Shown: positions 9,216-18,532, numbered from the stretch's first letter. The stretch: DNA of 64,000 nt from an uncultured Clostridia bacterium (GCA_947581635.1 CANPVE010000001.1:124001-188000), one strand, 5' to 3'. Program-made: numbers and translations. Notes: a model not told the origin generated them from the letters alone.

Positions 9216-10234
9216 AACACGCTAATATTGCGCTGTTTATCCCTCACAACGGGTGTCCGCATCAATGCTCATTTTGCAACCAGCGCACCATTTCAGGGGC
9301 ATCGGAACAGCCGACGTCCGACGACGTTCGTGCGGCTGTAAACACCGCGCTTTCCTCGACGAAATTTGACGGAACCAAGACGGAAATTGCCTTTTTCGGG
9401 GGCAGCTTTACCGCCATAGAGCGCGGATATATGATTGAATTGCTCGAAGCGGCGTTTGAGTTTGTAAAAAGCGGTGATGTGTCGGGAATAAGGGTATCTA
9501 CACGCCCCGACGCCATTGACAGGGAGATATTGGATATACTCAAAGCATACGGGGTTACATCAATCGAATTGGGCGCGCAGTCCATGCGCGACGAAGTATT
9601 GGAAATGAACAGGCGCGGTCATTCAGCACAGGACGTAGTGAATTCTTCCAATCTGATAAAGCAGTACGGTTTTTCGCTGGGCTTGCAGATGATGACGGGC
9701 TTGTACGGCGACGACGACGAGGGAGCAATTTACACGGCGCACAGGCTCGCGGAATTGCGTCCCGACACGGTTCGTATTTATCCCACTGTGGTGCTGGAAG
9801 GCACGGAACTTGCCGAAAGAATGAGAGAGGGAGACTATCGACCGCAGAATTACGAGGGCGCGGCGGATTTGTGCGCCCATCTGCTTGAATTTTTTGAGGG
9901 CGAGGGTATAAATGTAATAAAACTTGGACTTCACGCCTCAGACGGGGTGGACGGAAACAAGGTGGGAGGAGCGTATCACCCGGCATTTCGTGAACTGTGC
10001 GAGGGACGCATTTACCTGAACAAGATTCGCGGATATCTCAAGGAGAATTACCCCGACGGCGGCGAATTCACCGTATATGTGGACAAGCGCGAGATTTCCA
10101 AGGCGAGCGGACAAAAGAAGTGCAATGTTTCGGCGCTTGCGGAAGAGGGTTGGAGAATTAAAATTAAGGGAGAGGATTTCAATAGTGGAGAAAAATGGCG
10201 AAGATTATGTAAGATTGAGCCGATTTATCAGTAA
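9212..10234 (+). CDS. Radical SAM protein, Elp3/YhcC-like
   Basis: This radical SAM enzyme of 340 residues has its 4Fe-4S ligands in CPHQCSFC (Cys15, Cys19, Cys22). A second conserved segment, AFFGGSFTAIERGYMIELL, is typical of the Elp3-like branch, as is SIELGAQSMRDEVLEMNRRG near residue 120. It lacks the acetyltransferase domain of true Elp3, so it is not a complete Elp3, and its substrate is unknown. The start is TTG, in a 4-base overlap with rnc. Its last 50 bases overlap the start of the kptA fusion in another frame, so the two are probably cotranslated. Confidence 0.88.
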   Translation: MKHANIALFIPHNGCPHQCSFCNQRTISGASEQPTSDDVRAAVNTALSSTKFDGTKTEIAFFGGSFTAIERGYMIELLEAAFEFVKSGDVSGIRVSTRPDAIDREILDILKAYGVTSIELGAQSMRDEVLEMNRRGHSAQDVVNSSNLIKQYGFSLGLQMMTGLYGDDDEGAIYTAHRLAELRPDTVRIYPTVVLEGTELAERMREGDYRPQNYEGAADLCAHLLEFFEGEGINVIKLGLHASDGVDGNKVGGAYHPAFRELCEGRIYLNKIRGYLKENYPDGGEFTVYVDKREISKASGQKKCNVSALAEEGWRIKIKGEDFNSGEKWRRLCKIEPIYQ

Positions 10235-11081
10235 AATTCTGCGGCACGATCCGGATATTATTGGAATAAAAATAGAACGCTGCGGCGCTTGGGCAAATGT
10301 CGACGAATTGATAGACGGAATAAACAAAACAGGTAGGCATCACATCGACCGCGCATTATTGAATGAGATAGTGGCCAAAGACAGCAAAAGGCGTTACAAC
10401 TTTAATTCGGACGGCACGAAAATACGGGCAAATCAGGGACATTCGATTGATGTTGTGATAGAGATGGAAAAGCGTGAACCACCGGAATTTCTCTATCACG
10501 GCACATCCGTAAATTTTTTGGAGAGCATAAGGCATCACGGACTTTTGCCGCGCAGAAGAAATTTCGTGCATTTGTCGTGGGACTATGAAACCGCCGTGGC
10601 AGTGGGATATCGCCACAGCAAGCCGAATCCTCCCGTGGTGCTGAAAATTCACGCGGGCAGAATGTGGGCTGACGGATATGAATTCATGATCTCGGAGAAT
10701 GGAGTTTGGCAGATAAAGCGCGTGCCGCCGCAATATTTTGAATTGCTTCCCCGTTCGATGATAGGTCAGCGCGTGACAGTGGTTGTGGACAGGGCAATGG
10801 GTACATACCACCCGGAACACCCCGACATTTACTATCCGATAAACTACGGCTATGTGCGCGGATTTATGGCTGGGGACGGCGAGGAACAGGACGCTTATAT
10901 TCTCGGAATTGACGAACCTTTAGAAAAATTCGCAGGGCGTGTGATTGCCATAGTTCACCGTAATGATGACGTTGAGGAAAAATGGGTCGTCGCGCCCGAA
11001 AATACCGAATTCACAGCTGACGAAATAATGAAGCAGGTTCATTTTCAGGAGCAGTATTTTAACACGGAATTGATTATGTGA
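10185..11081 (+). CDS. kptA: RNA 2'-phosphotransferase (KptA/Tpt1) fused to an inorganic-pyrophosphatase-like domain
   Basis: The N-terminal ~185 residues are KptA, which moves an RNA 2'-phosphate onto NAD+, releasing nicotinamide and ADP-ribose 1'',2''-cyclic phosphate. The four catalytic positions look intact: Arg20-His21 in KILRHDP, Arg81 in IRANQGHS, and an Arg in RRRNFVHLS near residue 125. From about residue 190 the chain continues without a break into a family I pyrophosphatase-like fold: YYPINYGYVRGFMAGDGEEQ, then DAYILG, with Asp residues where the metal ligands of that fold lie. The start is GTG with GGGAGAGGA upstream at 10168. It must overlap the radical SAM gene by 50 bases, because the KptA domain begins inside the overlap. 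The biological RNA substrate in bacteria is not established. Confidence 0.85.
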   Translation: MEKNGEDYVRLSRFISKILRHDPDIIGIKIERCGAWANVDELIDGINKTGRHHIDRALLNEIVAKDSKRRYNFNSDGTKIRANQGHSIDVVIEMEKREPPEFLYHGTSVNFLESIRHHGLLPRRRNFVHLSWDYETAVAVGYRHSKPNPPVVLKIHAGRMWADGYEFMISENGVWQIKRVPPQYFELLPRSMIGQRVTVVVDRAMGTYHPEHPDIYYPINYGYVRGFMAGDGEEQDAYILGIDEPLEKFAGRVIAIVHRNDDVEEKWVVAPENTEFTADEIMKQVHFQEQYFNTELIM

Positions 11082-11179
11082 CAAAAGTAGATGTGTGGGA
11101 ATTCAATGAAGGCGCGCTGGAATTTTACGAATCGGTGGGTTTTAAAACGTACCGCAGATACATGGAGTTCAAGAATTGA
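11078..11179 (+). pseudogene. C-terminal remnant of a GNAT acetyltransferase (33 codons)
   Basis: Read from the GTG at 11078, which overlaps the preceding stop, the frame gives 33 residues: VDVWEFNEGALEFYESVGF followed by KTYRRYMEFKN. This is the typical tail of a GNAT acetyltransferase, from the last strand and helix that contact CoA. No N-terminal part is present, and the preceding frame belongs to the pyrophosphatase-like domain. I read it as the leftover of a deleted acetyltransferase gene. It could still be translated by coupling to the upstream stop, but it cannot fold as an enzyme. Confidence 0.65.
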
Positions 11180-11210
11180 TTATATCGCGAACTGGAGGAG
11201 ATATTTAAAG

Positions 11211-11360
11211 TTGGGCAGGGGTTTTGAAGATGAATTTATGGATATACAGTCGAGCTTAGTGTCACTGTGTCTGGAGGCTCTGGAGACGGGGGACGCGAGC
11301 GTTGACAAAATTTATATTTACGCCTTTGCAGCGATAAAAGGAGCGGCTGTATGCATTTAA
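11211..11360 (+). CDS. Small hypothetical protein, 49 residues, overlapping the smc start
   Basis: A TTG at 11211 has GGAGGAG about 10 bases upstream, and the frame runs 49 codons to a stop 10 bases inside smc. The product begins GRGFEDEFMDIQSSLVSLCL and ends in AFAAIKGAAVCI. I do not recognise it. Its opening looks like the start of a larger soluble protein, so it may be a truncated N-terminus left by the same event that produced the adjacent acetyltransferase fragment. It could serve only to couple translation into smc. Confidence 0.45.
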   Translation: MGRGFEDEFMDIQSSLVSLCLEALETGDASVDKIYIYAFAAIKGAAVCI

Positions 11361-14300
11361 AATCGCTTGAAATAATGGGCTTCAAATCCTTCCCCGACAA
11401 GGTGAAGATGAACTTTGTGCCCGGAATTACGGCGGCTGTGGGGCCGAACGGCAGCGGCAAGAGCAATATAAGCGATGCAGTGCGCTGGGTGTTGGGCGAG
11501 CAGGCGACTCGAATACTGCGTATCAAATCAATGGAAGACGTTATTTTTGGCGGCACGGCTCAACGCAAGGCGCTGGGCTTCGCCGAGGTTATACTTACCA
11601 TAGACAACTCCGATCGGGCGCTGGACTTCGACAGCGATGAGGTAGCAATCACCCGCAGATACTACCGCTCGGGAGACAGTGAATATAAAATCAACGGCAA
11701 GTCGGTCCGCCTCAAGGATATCAACGAGCTTTTTATGGATACGGGTATGGGACGCGACGGCTATTCGATTATCGGTCAGGGCAAAGTTGCCGACGTGGTA
11801 AACGTCCGCTCGGAGGAGCGCCGAAGCATATTCGAGGAAGCGGCGGGAATTTCAAAATACCGCTACCGCAAGCAGGAGGCGGAGAGAAACCTTGCCCGTG
11901 CCGAGGATAACCTGGTGCATTTGGACGTTATCATGTCCGAATTAGAGGGACGTGTGGAACCGTTGCGCAAGGATGCGGAAAAGGCTAAGCAATACCTTGA
12001 ATTAATGGAGCGTAAAAAGGAAGTTGAAATCGGTCTATGGCTCAGTACGCTGAGTAAATCCGCCGAGATGCTGCGCGATTGGGACTACAAGGAAACCCTG
12101 GCGCGCTCCCAGCAGGAGGAAATAGACGGGGCTATCGAAAAAATTGAGGCGGATATAGAGAAGAAATTCAACCACAGCAACGCGCTTGCCGCCAAGCGCG
12201 ATGAGATGATGAGACATTCGGCGGAACTGGAGGAGAACGCCGCCAGAATTGATGGTGAGGCGGCCGTTTTGGAAAACGATATTTCCCACCGCGCCGAGAG
12301 AATTGATCGGCTTACCGCAGAAATTGAGGAATTTGGGCGCAGCGGCGACGGTATGAAACTGCAAATTGAGCGCAGGCAACGCGAAACTGCCGACAAGAAA
12401 AAGCAGCTTGAGCAAAAACGGGCGCTTGCCGGGGATCTCAAGAAGCAGTCGGAGGAACTGCGCACCGACGACAGCGAATTCGGGCGGAAAATCGTTGAGC
12501 TGACGTCGCGGAGAAGCGGTATTGCAGCGGAATTATCGGCGGCACAAGTGGATTTGGTGTCCGCGCAATCGCAAATAAACGAAATAAACGCGCGTCTGGA
12601 AAATGTGGATAGCGAGATAGAGCGCCGACAGCTTGAAATTGAAAAGCTGAAGTCGGGCAGAAAGTTGACCGAGGAGGCTATAACGGGAGCACAGACGCGC
12701 TTGGCCGAGATTGACGATAACAACGAAAAACTCAAAAGCAGGCTGCAGATCCTTCGTGAGCAGGGAGCCAAGGTCAGGCGCGACAGCGAAAATTGTGAGC
12801 TTGACGCTAAAGGGCACGAGCGAAAGGCTCGTATCTTGGAGGATTTGGAAAAAAGCATGGAGGGCTTTGCAGGCAGCGTGCGATCCTTGATGAAGATGTC
12901 TGAAAACGGAACGCTCAAGGGAATTCACGGTCCTGTGTCGCGTCTTATCGACGTGCCAAGCGAGTACGCGACCGCCATTGAAATTGCGTTGGGCGGCAAT
13001 ATGCAGAATATCGTCGTTGACAATGAGGACGACGCAAAGCGAGCCATTGCGCAGTTAAAGCAGAGCAAGGCGGGGCGAGCCACGTTTCTGCCGCTCACTA
13101 CGATCAAGCCCGCCCGATTTAATGAGAACGGGCTTGCCGAATGTGAAGGCTACATAGGAATGGCGGCGGAGCTTGTCGGGTACGACAGGAAATACGCCAA
13201 CATCATTTCCAATGTGCTGGGTAAAATATGCGTGGTTGAAAATATCGACTGCGCAGTTGCCATTGCGAGGAAATACGGCTACCGTTTCAAAGCAGTGACG
13301 CTTGACGGACAGGTTATCAATGCGGGAGGCTCGATGACGGGCGGTTCTCTTGCAAAGAATGCCGGCCTGCTGGCGCGAAAAGGTGAAATTGAAATCTTGC
13401 GGAGAAAATCGGCTGACTGCATGAAGAAAGCCGAGGCGCTTCGCCACAGATTTTCAGAATTTGAGCGGGAAGCGGAGGGCGTCGAGAATGAAATTCGAGT
13501 CAACGATGAAAAGCGGCAGACGGTCAGCAACGACAAGATCCGTTTTGAGAGCGATTTAAAGAATTATGTCGCAAACATCGATACCCTTACTGCCGAGGCG
13601 GAGCGCCTTACCGCAGAACGCGAGGGAGCGGACGAGCGCACAGCTTCGCTTAACGCGGGTATCTCGGAGGCGGAAGTCAGAATTTCCGAACTCAACCGGC
13701 AGCTTGCCGATACCGATGCGGAAATTTCGGGCAGCAGCGACATCCGTGCGGAAACAGCGCGAAAGCGTGAGGAAATTACAGCCGCGCTCAGCGAAGCGAG
13801 CATGGCTGTGATGTCGCTGTCCAAGGATATCGAAGCGGCGCTCAGTTCCATAAGAGATATGGAGAGCCGCCGAAGCGAACAGGCACAGCGCATTGATGGC
13901 ATGATGGAAGAAATTCGGACTTTGGATGCCAGCAACAGGCAGACAACCGTGCAGGCCGCCGAAATGCGTCGGAATGCGGAAAACAGCCGTACAGAGGCGG
14001 TCAGTTCCAGAGAAGGTATGACCGAGCTTGCAAGACAGCGCGAACAGGCCGAGCGCGAGATTCACGAGCTGCGCCGTCAATCCAAGGATAAATCCGAACA
14101 GCGCGAGACAATCACGGGCGAGATAACGCGCCTTGAGGAGCGCAGGGCTGCCGCACAGCGTGAATACGATGAAATCATAATGAAGCTGCTTGAGGAATAC
14201 AACCTCACAAGGCGAGAAGCTGAAGCAAAGTTTGAACCCGCCGACAATGTCCGAGAAGCCGATCGCCGTGTCAAGGAGCTTCGTTCAGCTATGAAAAAGC

Positions 14301-14920
14301 TGGAACCCGTCAACCTGGGTGCCGTAGAGGAATACAAAGAGGTATTTGAAAAATACACTATGTATAAGACCCAGATTGCGGACGTTCAGAAGTCCAAGTC
14401 AGAGCTGAATAAACTCATAGAAACTCTCACACAGCAGATGAAGGAGCTTTTTGTACTGAAATTTGACCAGATAAACGCGCACTTCAAGTCGATATTCACC
14501 GAGCTTTTCGGCGGAGGCAGCGGATATCTTGAGCTTACCGACCGCGACGACGTGCTCAATTGTGGAATAGAGATCCACGCGCAGCCCCCCGGCAAGACCA
14601 TCAAGAATATTGACCTTTTCAGCGGCGGCGAAAAGACGGTCATCGCCGTCGCGATATACTTTGCGATAATGAAGGTAAACCCCTCGCCGTTTTGCATACT
14701 GGACGAAATTGATTCTGCGCTGGATGAGCGCAATGTCGACAACATTGCCGAATACTGCCGCAGAATGAGCAATTCCACTCAGTATATTATAATTACTCAC
14801 AGGCGCGGCACAATGGAGGCCGCCAACATGATTTACGGCGTGACAATGCAGCAGGACGGAGTTTCCAAACTGCTTGAATTGAAGATAGACGAGATAAGCG
14901 AAAAATTGGGAGTGGAGTAA
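11351..14920 (+). CDS. smc: Chromosome segregation ATPase SMC
   Basis: SMC forms the ATP-driven condensin core with ScpA and ScpB, which organises and helps segregate the chromosome. Walker A is GPNGSGKSN near residue 32, followed by VRWVLGEQ. Two long coiled coils (about 170-500 and 670-1020) flank a hinge at about 510-670 that contains GSMTGGS. The C-terminal head has the signature FSGGEKT near residue 1090 (Phe where Leu is usual) and Walker B FCILDEIDSALDE near 1115. The length of 1189 residues is normal. AAAGGAG lies just before the ATG. scpA and scpB are not in the window; ftsY follows two genes later, as in B. subtilis. Confidence 0.98.
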   Translation: MHLKSLEIMGFKSFPDKVKMNFVPGITAAVGPNGSGKSNISDAVRWVLGEQATRILRIKSMEDVIFGGTAQRKALGFAEVILTIDNSDRALDFDSDEVAITRRYYRSGDSEYKINGKSVRLKDINELFMDTGMGRDGYSIIGQGKVADVVNVRSEERRSIFEEAAGISKYRYRKQEAERNLARAEDNLVHLDVIMSELEGRVEPLRKDAEKAKQYLELMERKKEVEIGLWLSTLSKSAEMLRDWDYKETLARSQQEEIDGAIEKIEADIEKKFNHSNALAAKRDEMMRHSAELEENAARIDGEAAVLENDISHRAERIDRLTAEIEEFGRSGDGMKLQIERRQRETADKKKQLEQKRALAGDLKKQSEELRTDDSEFGRKIVELTSRRSGIAAELSAAQVDLVSAQSQINEINARLENVDSEIERRQLEIEKLKSGRKLTEEAITGAQTRLAEIDDNNEKLKSRLQILREQGAKVRRDSENCELDAKGHERKARILEDLEKSMEGFAGSVRSLMKMSENGTLKGIHGPVSRLIDVPSEYATAIEIALGGNMQNIVVDNEDDAKRAIAQLKQSKAGRATFLPLTTIKPARFNENGLAECEGYIGMAAELVGYDRKYANIISNVLGKICVVENIDCAVAIARKYGYRFKAVTLDGQVINAGGSMTGGSLAKNAGLLARKGEIEILRRKSADCMKKAEALRHRFSEFEREAEGVENEIRVNDEKRQTVSNDKIRFESDLKNYVANIDTLTAEAERLTAEREGADERTASLNAGISEAEVRISELNRQLADTDAEISGSSDIRAETARKREEITAALSEASMAVMSLSKDIEAALSSIRDMESRRSEQAQRIDGMMEEIRTLDASNRQTTVQAAEMRRNAENSRTEAVSSREGMTELARQREQAEREIHELRRQSKDKSEQRETITGEITRLEERRAAAQREYDEIIMKLLEEYNLTRREAEAKFEPADNVREADRRVKELRSAMKKLEPVNLGAVEEYKEVFEKYTMYKTQIADVQKSKSELNKLIETLTQQMKELFVLKFDQINAHFKSIFTELFGGGSGYLELTDRDDVLNCGIEIHAQPPGKTIKNIDLFSGGEKTVIAVAIYFAIMKVNPSPFCILDEIDSALDERNVDNIAEYCRRMSNSTQYIIITHRRGTMEAANMIYGVTMQQDGVSKLLELKIDEISEKLGVE

Positions 14921-14925
14921 TTTGT

Positions 14926-15363
14926 ATGATAATACGCGAAATAAATGAAAATGATTTCGACGGTCTGATGCAGCTTTACACTCACCTGCATGAAACCGGC
15001 GTTCCGAAACTGAGCGGGGAAACGCAGTCGGTTTGGAGGAAAATTTTGCAGGACGAAAATCATCACATAGTTGTGGCGGAAAAAGACGGCATAATCGTGT
15101 CGTCCTGCGTTTGTGTAATAATACCCAATCTGACGCGCGGTGTGCGTCCTTACGCTCTTGTGGAGAATGTGGTGACTCACAGCGCATACCGAGGGCAGGG
15201 TTTCGCGACAGCTTGTCTGAATTACGCCAAAGAAATTGCCGCTCACAGCAATTGCTATAAAATTATGCTGCTCACCAGTTCCAAATCCGAAAGCACACTT
15301 GAGTTTTACGAGCGCGCGGGCTATAATCGAAACGACAAGACCGCTTTTATACAGTGGTTATAA
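14926..15363 (+). CDS. GNAT-family N-acetyltransferase
   Basis: A complete 145-residue acetyltransferase between smc and ftsY. The CoA pyrophosphate loop is HSAYRGQGFATACL near residue 85, followed by CYKIMLLTSSKSE and FYERAGYNR, the standard closing strand and helix. The gene begins 5 bases after the smc stop, with GGAGTGGAG inside the end of smc as the likely ribosome-binding site. The acceptor is unknown, and the conserved neighbours do not help to name it. Confidence 0.85.
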   Translation: MIIREINENDFDGLMQLYTHLHETGVPKLSGETQSVWRKILQDENHHIVVAEKDGIIVSSCVCVIIPNLTRGVRPYALVENVVTHSAYRGQGFATACLNYAKEIAAHSNCYKIMLLTSSKSESTLEFYERAGYNRNDKTAFIQWL

Positions 15364-15397
15364 ATAAGTTCACATAGTTTTTGGGAGGAAAGACATC

Positions 15398-16381
15398 ATG
15401 GGTTTTTTTAAGAGTTTAAAGGAAGGTTTAAAGAAAACGCGCGACGGGATCATGGGTCAGATCGACGCGCTTTTTAAGAGATTCACCAAGGTTGACGAGG
15501 AGCTTTTTGAGGAGTTGGAAGAACTGCTCATTGCCGCCGACGTGGGTATGCTTACGTCCGAGAAAATCTGCGATACTCTGCGCGATAAGGTCAAAAAAAC
15601 GGGAACCAAGGACCCGCAGGAGGTTCGCGGCCTGCTTGTTGAGACAATCGCGGAGATGCTTGAAGGCGACATGGAATTGAAGCTTGACACCAAACCGTCG
15701 GTAATTCTTGTGATAGGCGTGAACGGAGTGGGAAAGACCACCACTATAGGCAAACTGTGCTCAAAATTCCGTAAGGAAGGCAGGAAGGTGGTAATCGCGG
15801 CGGCGGACACTTTCCGCGCAGCCGCTATCGAGCAGCTTGAGGTTTGGGCGGAGCGCGCCAAGTGCGATATCGTAAAGCACACGGAGGGCAGCGACCCCGC
15901 AGCGGTTGTATTTGACGGTATAAGCGCGGCTAAAGCGCGAAAGGCTGATATATTGGTTTGTGACACCGCCGGCAGGCTTCACAACAAAAAGCACTTGATG
16001 GATGAACTTGCCAAAATCAACCGCGTTATCGATCGCGAGGCTCCCGACTGTGACCGCGAGGTGCTGCTGGTGCTGGACGCGACTACAGGGCAGAATGCCA
16101 TAAATCAGGCGCGTGCTTTCAAGGACGCCGCAGGCTTGACAGGCATAATCCTCACTAAGCTGGACGGCACGGCGCGCGGCGGCGTCGTACTGGCGATCAA
16201 GGAAGAACTTGGCGTACCTGTGAAGTTCATAGGCGTTGGCGAAAAGATAGACGACCTCCAGCCTTTCAATCCTAAGGCGTTTGCTGCGGCACTCTTTGAA
16301 AACACCGATAAGATAGGCGATTTTGACATAAAATTGTACGAAGATGAAGACGAAGAAGACGGCGGTGAGGACGGTGAATAA
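15398..16381 (+). CDS. ftsY: Signal recognition particle receptor FtsY
   Basis: FtsY is the SRP GTPase that docks ribosome-nascent chain complexes at the membrane. The NG domain is complete: a helical N domain (about 20-95), the P-loop [15 protein letters not shown] near residue 108, [18 protein letters not shown] near 130, DTAGRLHNK near 189, and [10 protein letters not shown] near 253. It lacks the long acidic N-terminal A domain of E. coli FtsY, as is common in Gram-positives, but ends in an acidic tail ([13 protein letters not shown]). The length of 327 residues fits. GGGAGGA lies about 8 bases before the ATG. Confidence 0.97.
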   Translation: MGFFKSLKEGLKKTRDGIMGQIDALFKRFTKVDEELFEELEELLIAADVGMLTSEKICDTLRDKVKKTGTKDPQEVRGLLVETIAEMLEGDMELKLDTKPSVILVIGVNGVGKTTTIGKLCSKFRKEGRKVVIAAADTFRAAAIEQLEVWAERAKCDIVKHTEGSDPAAVVFDGISAAKARKADILVCDTAGRLHNKKHLMDELAKINRVIDREAPDCDREVLLVLDATTGQNAINQARAFKDAAGLTGIILTKLDGTARGGVVLAIKEELGVPVKFIGVGEKIDDLQPFNPKAFAAALFENTDKIGDFDIKLYEDEDEEDGGEDGE

Positions 16382-16382
16382 A

Positions 16383-16988
16383 GTGGAAAATATTGAAAAC
16401 AGAGAAAAAAACAAATTTGTTGTCGCTACCGGCAACCCTCACAAATTGAAGGAATTCGCGCGTATCCTTGAACCTCTGGGTATAGAAATACTGACCCCCG
16501 CACAGTGCGGCGGCGAGGGAATTGAGCCTGTGGAGGACGGCGACACCTTTGAGGCAAACGCGATAATCAAGGCGACGGAATTCGCCAACAAGCTGGGAAT
16601 ACCCGCGCTGGCAGACGATTCGGGAATATGTATTGACGCGCTGGGCGGCGCTCCGGGAGTGTATTCCGCAAGGTATTCGGGCGGCAGCGACGACGACAAC
16701 AACGAGCTTGTGCTGAAAAATCTTAAGGGCGTTCCTTTTGAAAAGCGCACGGCCCGTTATGTGTGTGTGATATGCTGTGCCTATCCCGACGGGACATACT
16801 TTACCGTGCAGGGAGAGTGTGATGGCAGGATTGGCTTTGAATACAGGGGAGAAAACGGCTTCGGATACGACCCACTGTTTTACTTTGAGAACGGCAAGAC
16901 TTTCGCGGAAATTTCGGGCGAGGAAAAAGACAAGTTGAGCCATCGCGGCAAGGCGCTCCGACTGCTGGCCGACAAGCTTCGGGATTAG
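16383..16988 (+). CDS. rdgB: dITP/XTP pyrophosphatase (RdgB/HAM1)
   Basis: This enzyme hydrolyses non-canonical purine triphosphates (ITP, dITP, XTP) to monophosphates and keeps them out of nucleic acids. The family motifs are [13 protein letters not shown] at the N-terminus, [20 protein letters not shown] in the middle and [10 protein letters not shown] with [11 protein letters not shown] at the C-terminus. The frame is open from an ATG at 16344 inside ftsY. I prefer the GTG at 16383, just after the ftsY stop, with GGTGAGG about 12 bases upstream, giving about 201 residues, the family norm. The GTG codons at 16365 and 16374 are alternatives. Confidence 0.94.
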   Translation: MENIENREKNKFVVATGNPHKLKEFARILEPLGIEILTPAQCGGEGIEPVEDGDTFEANAIIKATEFANKLGIPALADDSGICIDALGGAPGVYSARYSGGSDDDNNELVLKNLKGVPFEKRTARYVCVICCAYPDGTYFTVQGECDGRIGFEYRGENGFGYDPLFYFENGKTFAEISGEEKDKLSHRGKALRLLADKLRD

Positions 16989-17063
16989 TGCGGCATTACA
17001 TTTTTCTTCACTCTGTTGACGGTTGGTCGGTGAATTTATGGAGTGACAACGATTAAGATTGTG

Positions 17064-17440
17064 ATGGTAATGAAATTTCACAGTTTAAAAATTGTCTGTA
17101 TTGTTGTTTCGATACTGATGCTGATACCCGTATGTTAGTGCAACAATCTGCAAAAAAACGGAGAGAATACCGCAACGGCATCAGCCTCGGGTATATTTCA
17201 AACAAGCATAATGATGTGATTTATCTGACAAACAGCGTTATATTTTAAGGCGCAAGGCAAACAGCGGCAGGTTCAGGTCACATTATGGTTTTGTCAAACG
17301 ACGGAACAGTCTGGGCTTGTGGTGAGAACTATGCATTGCAGTGCGGTACATATGAGAATGATATCAATGTGATGAATGGCTCCAAAAAGGTGCTGTGGTT
17401 TTTGCATTGTGATGGAGCGATTGAATTAATTGCCGTTTGA
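17064..17440 (+). pseudogene. Decayed RCC1-repeat lipoprotein gene
   Basis: The 640-base gap between rdgB and yhbY contains a broken gene. From the ATG at 17064 or 17070 the frame encodes a hydrophobic signal sequence (IVCIVVSILMLIPVC) that ends in a lipobox-like Cys and then a TAG at 17136. Farther on, in the frame 17267-17440, GSGHIMVLSNDGTVWACGEN is a clear RCC1 repeat blade, followed by about 30 residues to a stop. Intact secreted RCC1-repeat proteins have several such blades, so most of the gene has been lost. What it did cannot be told. Confidence 0.7.
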
Positions 17441-17557
17441 GTCTGTGTGAATGGGAGTTTATCTGGTATGACTGTATAAATAAAGCCCGATTTTATTTAA
17501 AAATTTTGAACGAAGAAATAATTTTTTACCGATCTGAAAAAATATTTGCTGCGGATA

Positions 17558-17586
17558 TTGCAGATAATAAAAAAATGAGTTACAAT
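17558..17586 (+). promoter_or_regulatory. Sigma-A promoter for the yhbY operon
   Basis: TTGCAG at 17558 and TACAAT at 17581 are separated by 17 bases, about 45 bases before the yhbY start and directly after the decayed RCC1 gene. Confidence 0.6.
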
Positions 17587-17630
17587 AACTCTTATGATTT
17601 GTTCTATTGAATTTTTTTGGAGGAAGATAA

Positions 17631-17939
17631 ATGTTAAACAGCAAGCAGAGAGCCTTTTTGCGTTCACTCGCCGCCGATGTGGACACTATTGTCATGGTGG
17701 GCAAAGGCGGACTTGCCGACAATATAATAAAGCAGACTGAGGATGCTCTGACCGCGAGGGAATTGGTAAAGGGCAAGGTGCTTGAAACCGCACCGATTGA
17801 TGTTCGGGAGTGTGCCGATCAGCTTGCCGGTGAAACGCATTCCGATGTGGTTCAGGTGATAGGGCGAAAATTCGTTCTCTTTCGCGTAAACAAAGAAAAT
17901 CCCGTAATCGAGCTGCCGAAGGATAAGCGCGCAAGATGA
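17631..17939 (+). CDS. yhbY: YhbY-type CRM-domain RNA-binding protein
   Basis: YhbY proteins are single CRM domains that bind pre-50S ribosomal particles. The 102-residue product has the KQRAFLRSLA opening and the GxxG loop in VMVGKGGLADN, which contacts RNA, followed by ELVKGKVLETAPIDVRE. Length and motifs match the family. TTGGAGGAAG lies just before the ATG. The stop overlaps the nadD start by 4 bases (ATGA). The gene opens the yhbY-nadD-yqeK-LCP-rsfS cluster conserved in Firmicutes. Confidence 0.93.
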   Translation: MLNSKQRAFLRSLAADVDTIVMVGKGGLADNIIKQTEDALTARELVKGKVLETAPIDVRECADQLAGETHSDVVQVIGRKFVLFRVNKENPVIELPKDKRAR

Positions 17940-18532
17940 AAATAGGCTTTTTTGGCGGCACGTTTAACCCTCCGCACAACGGCCACATCAACTTGGCGCG
18001 CCATTGGAGCGACAGGTTGAGTTTGGATAAGTTTTTGATAATTCCCACGGGTACGCCTCCGCACAAGGAGCAGTCCGACGTTTCGGGAGAGATGAGGCTG
18101 GAGATGTGCAGTATTGCCGCCCGGGAATCGGGAGGGCTTCTTGAGGTGAGCGATTTCGAGGTCAGGCGCGGCGGGAAGAGCTACTCCGTCGTAACTCTGG
18201 AAGCAATTCATGAAGCGTATTGCAACAGCGATATATATATGGTAATGGGCGCGGATATGTTCGTGACGCTCGAGACATGGTATGATTTTGACAGGTTGAA
18301 AACGCTCGCAACCTTTTGCACCATGCCGCGTGACGGAATTTCTACAGACGAGCTTATTGCATACTGCGATCATCTGCGCGAGGCAGGCTGCTGCGGCATT
18401 GTGGCGGACGAACCCGAGGTGGATATTTCGTCGTCAGCCATCAGGGAACGGGTTAAGAATTTCCTGCCTATAGACGGACTTGTCTGCGCGGGTGTGGAGA
18501 GATATATTCGCGAGCATGGACTTTATGTTTGA
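17936..18532 (+). CDS. nadD: Nicotinate-nucleotide adenylyltransferase NadD
   Basis: NadD joins ATP and nicotinate mononucleotide to give deamido-NAD, an essential step of NAD synthesis. The nucleotidyltransferase signature GGTFNPPHNGH is at the N-terminus (HxGH at about residues 15-18), and the C-terminal DISSSAIRERV holds the second ATP-contact motif. A GADMFVTLETWYDF segment near residue 105 is characteristic of NadD. At 198 residues it is typical. It is translationally coupled to yhbY upstream and followed by yqeK, as in many Firmicutes. Confidence 0.96.
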   Translation: MKIGFFGGTFNPPHNGHINLARHWSDRLSLDKFLIIPTGTPPHKEQSDVSGEMRLEMCSIAARESGGLLEVSDFEVRRGGKSYSVVTLEAIHEAYCNSDIYMVMGADMFVTLETWYDFDRLKTLATFCTMPRDGISTDELIAYCDHLREAGCCGIVADEPEVDISSSAIRERVKNFLPIDGLVCAGVERYIREHGLYV

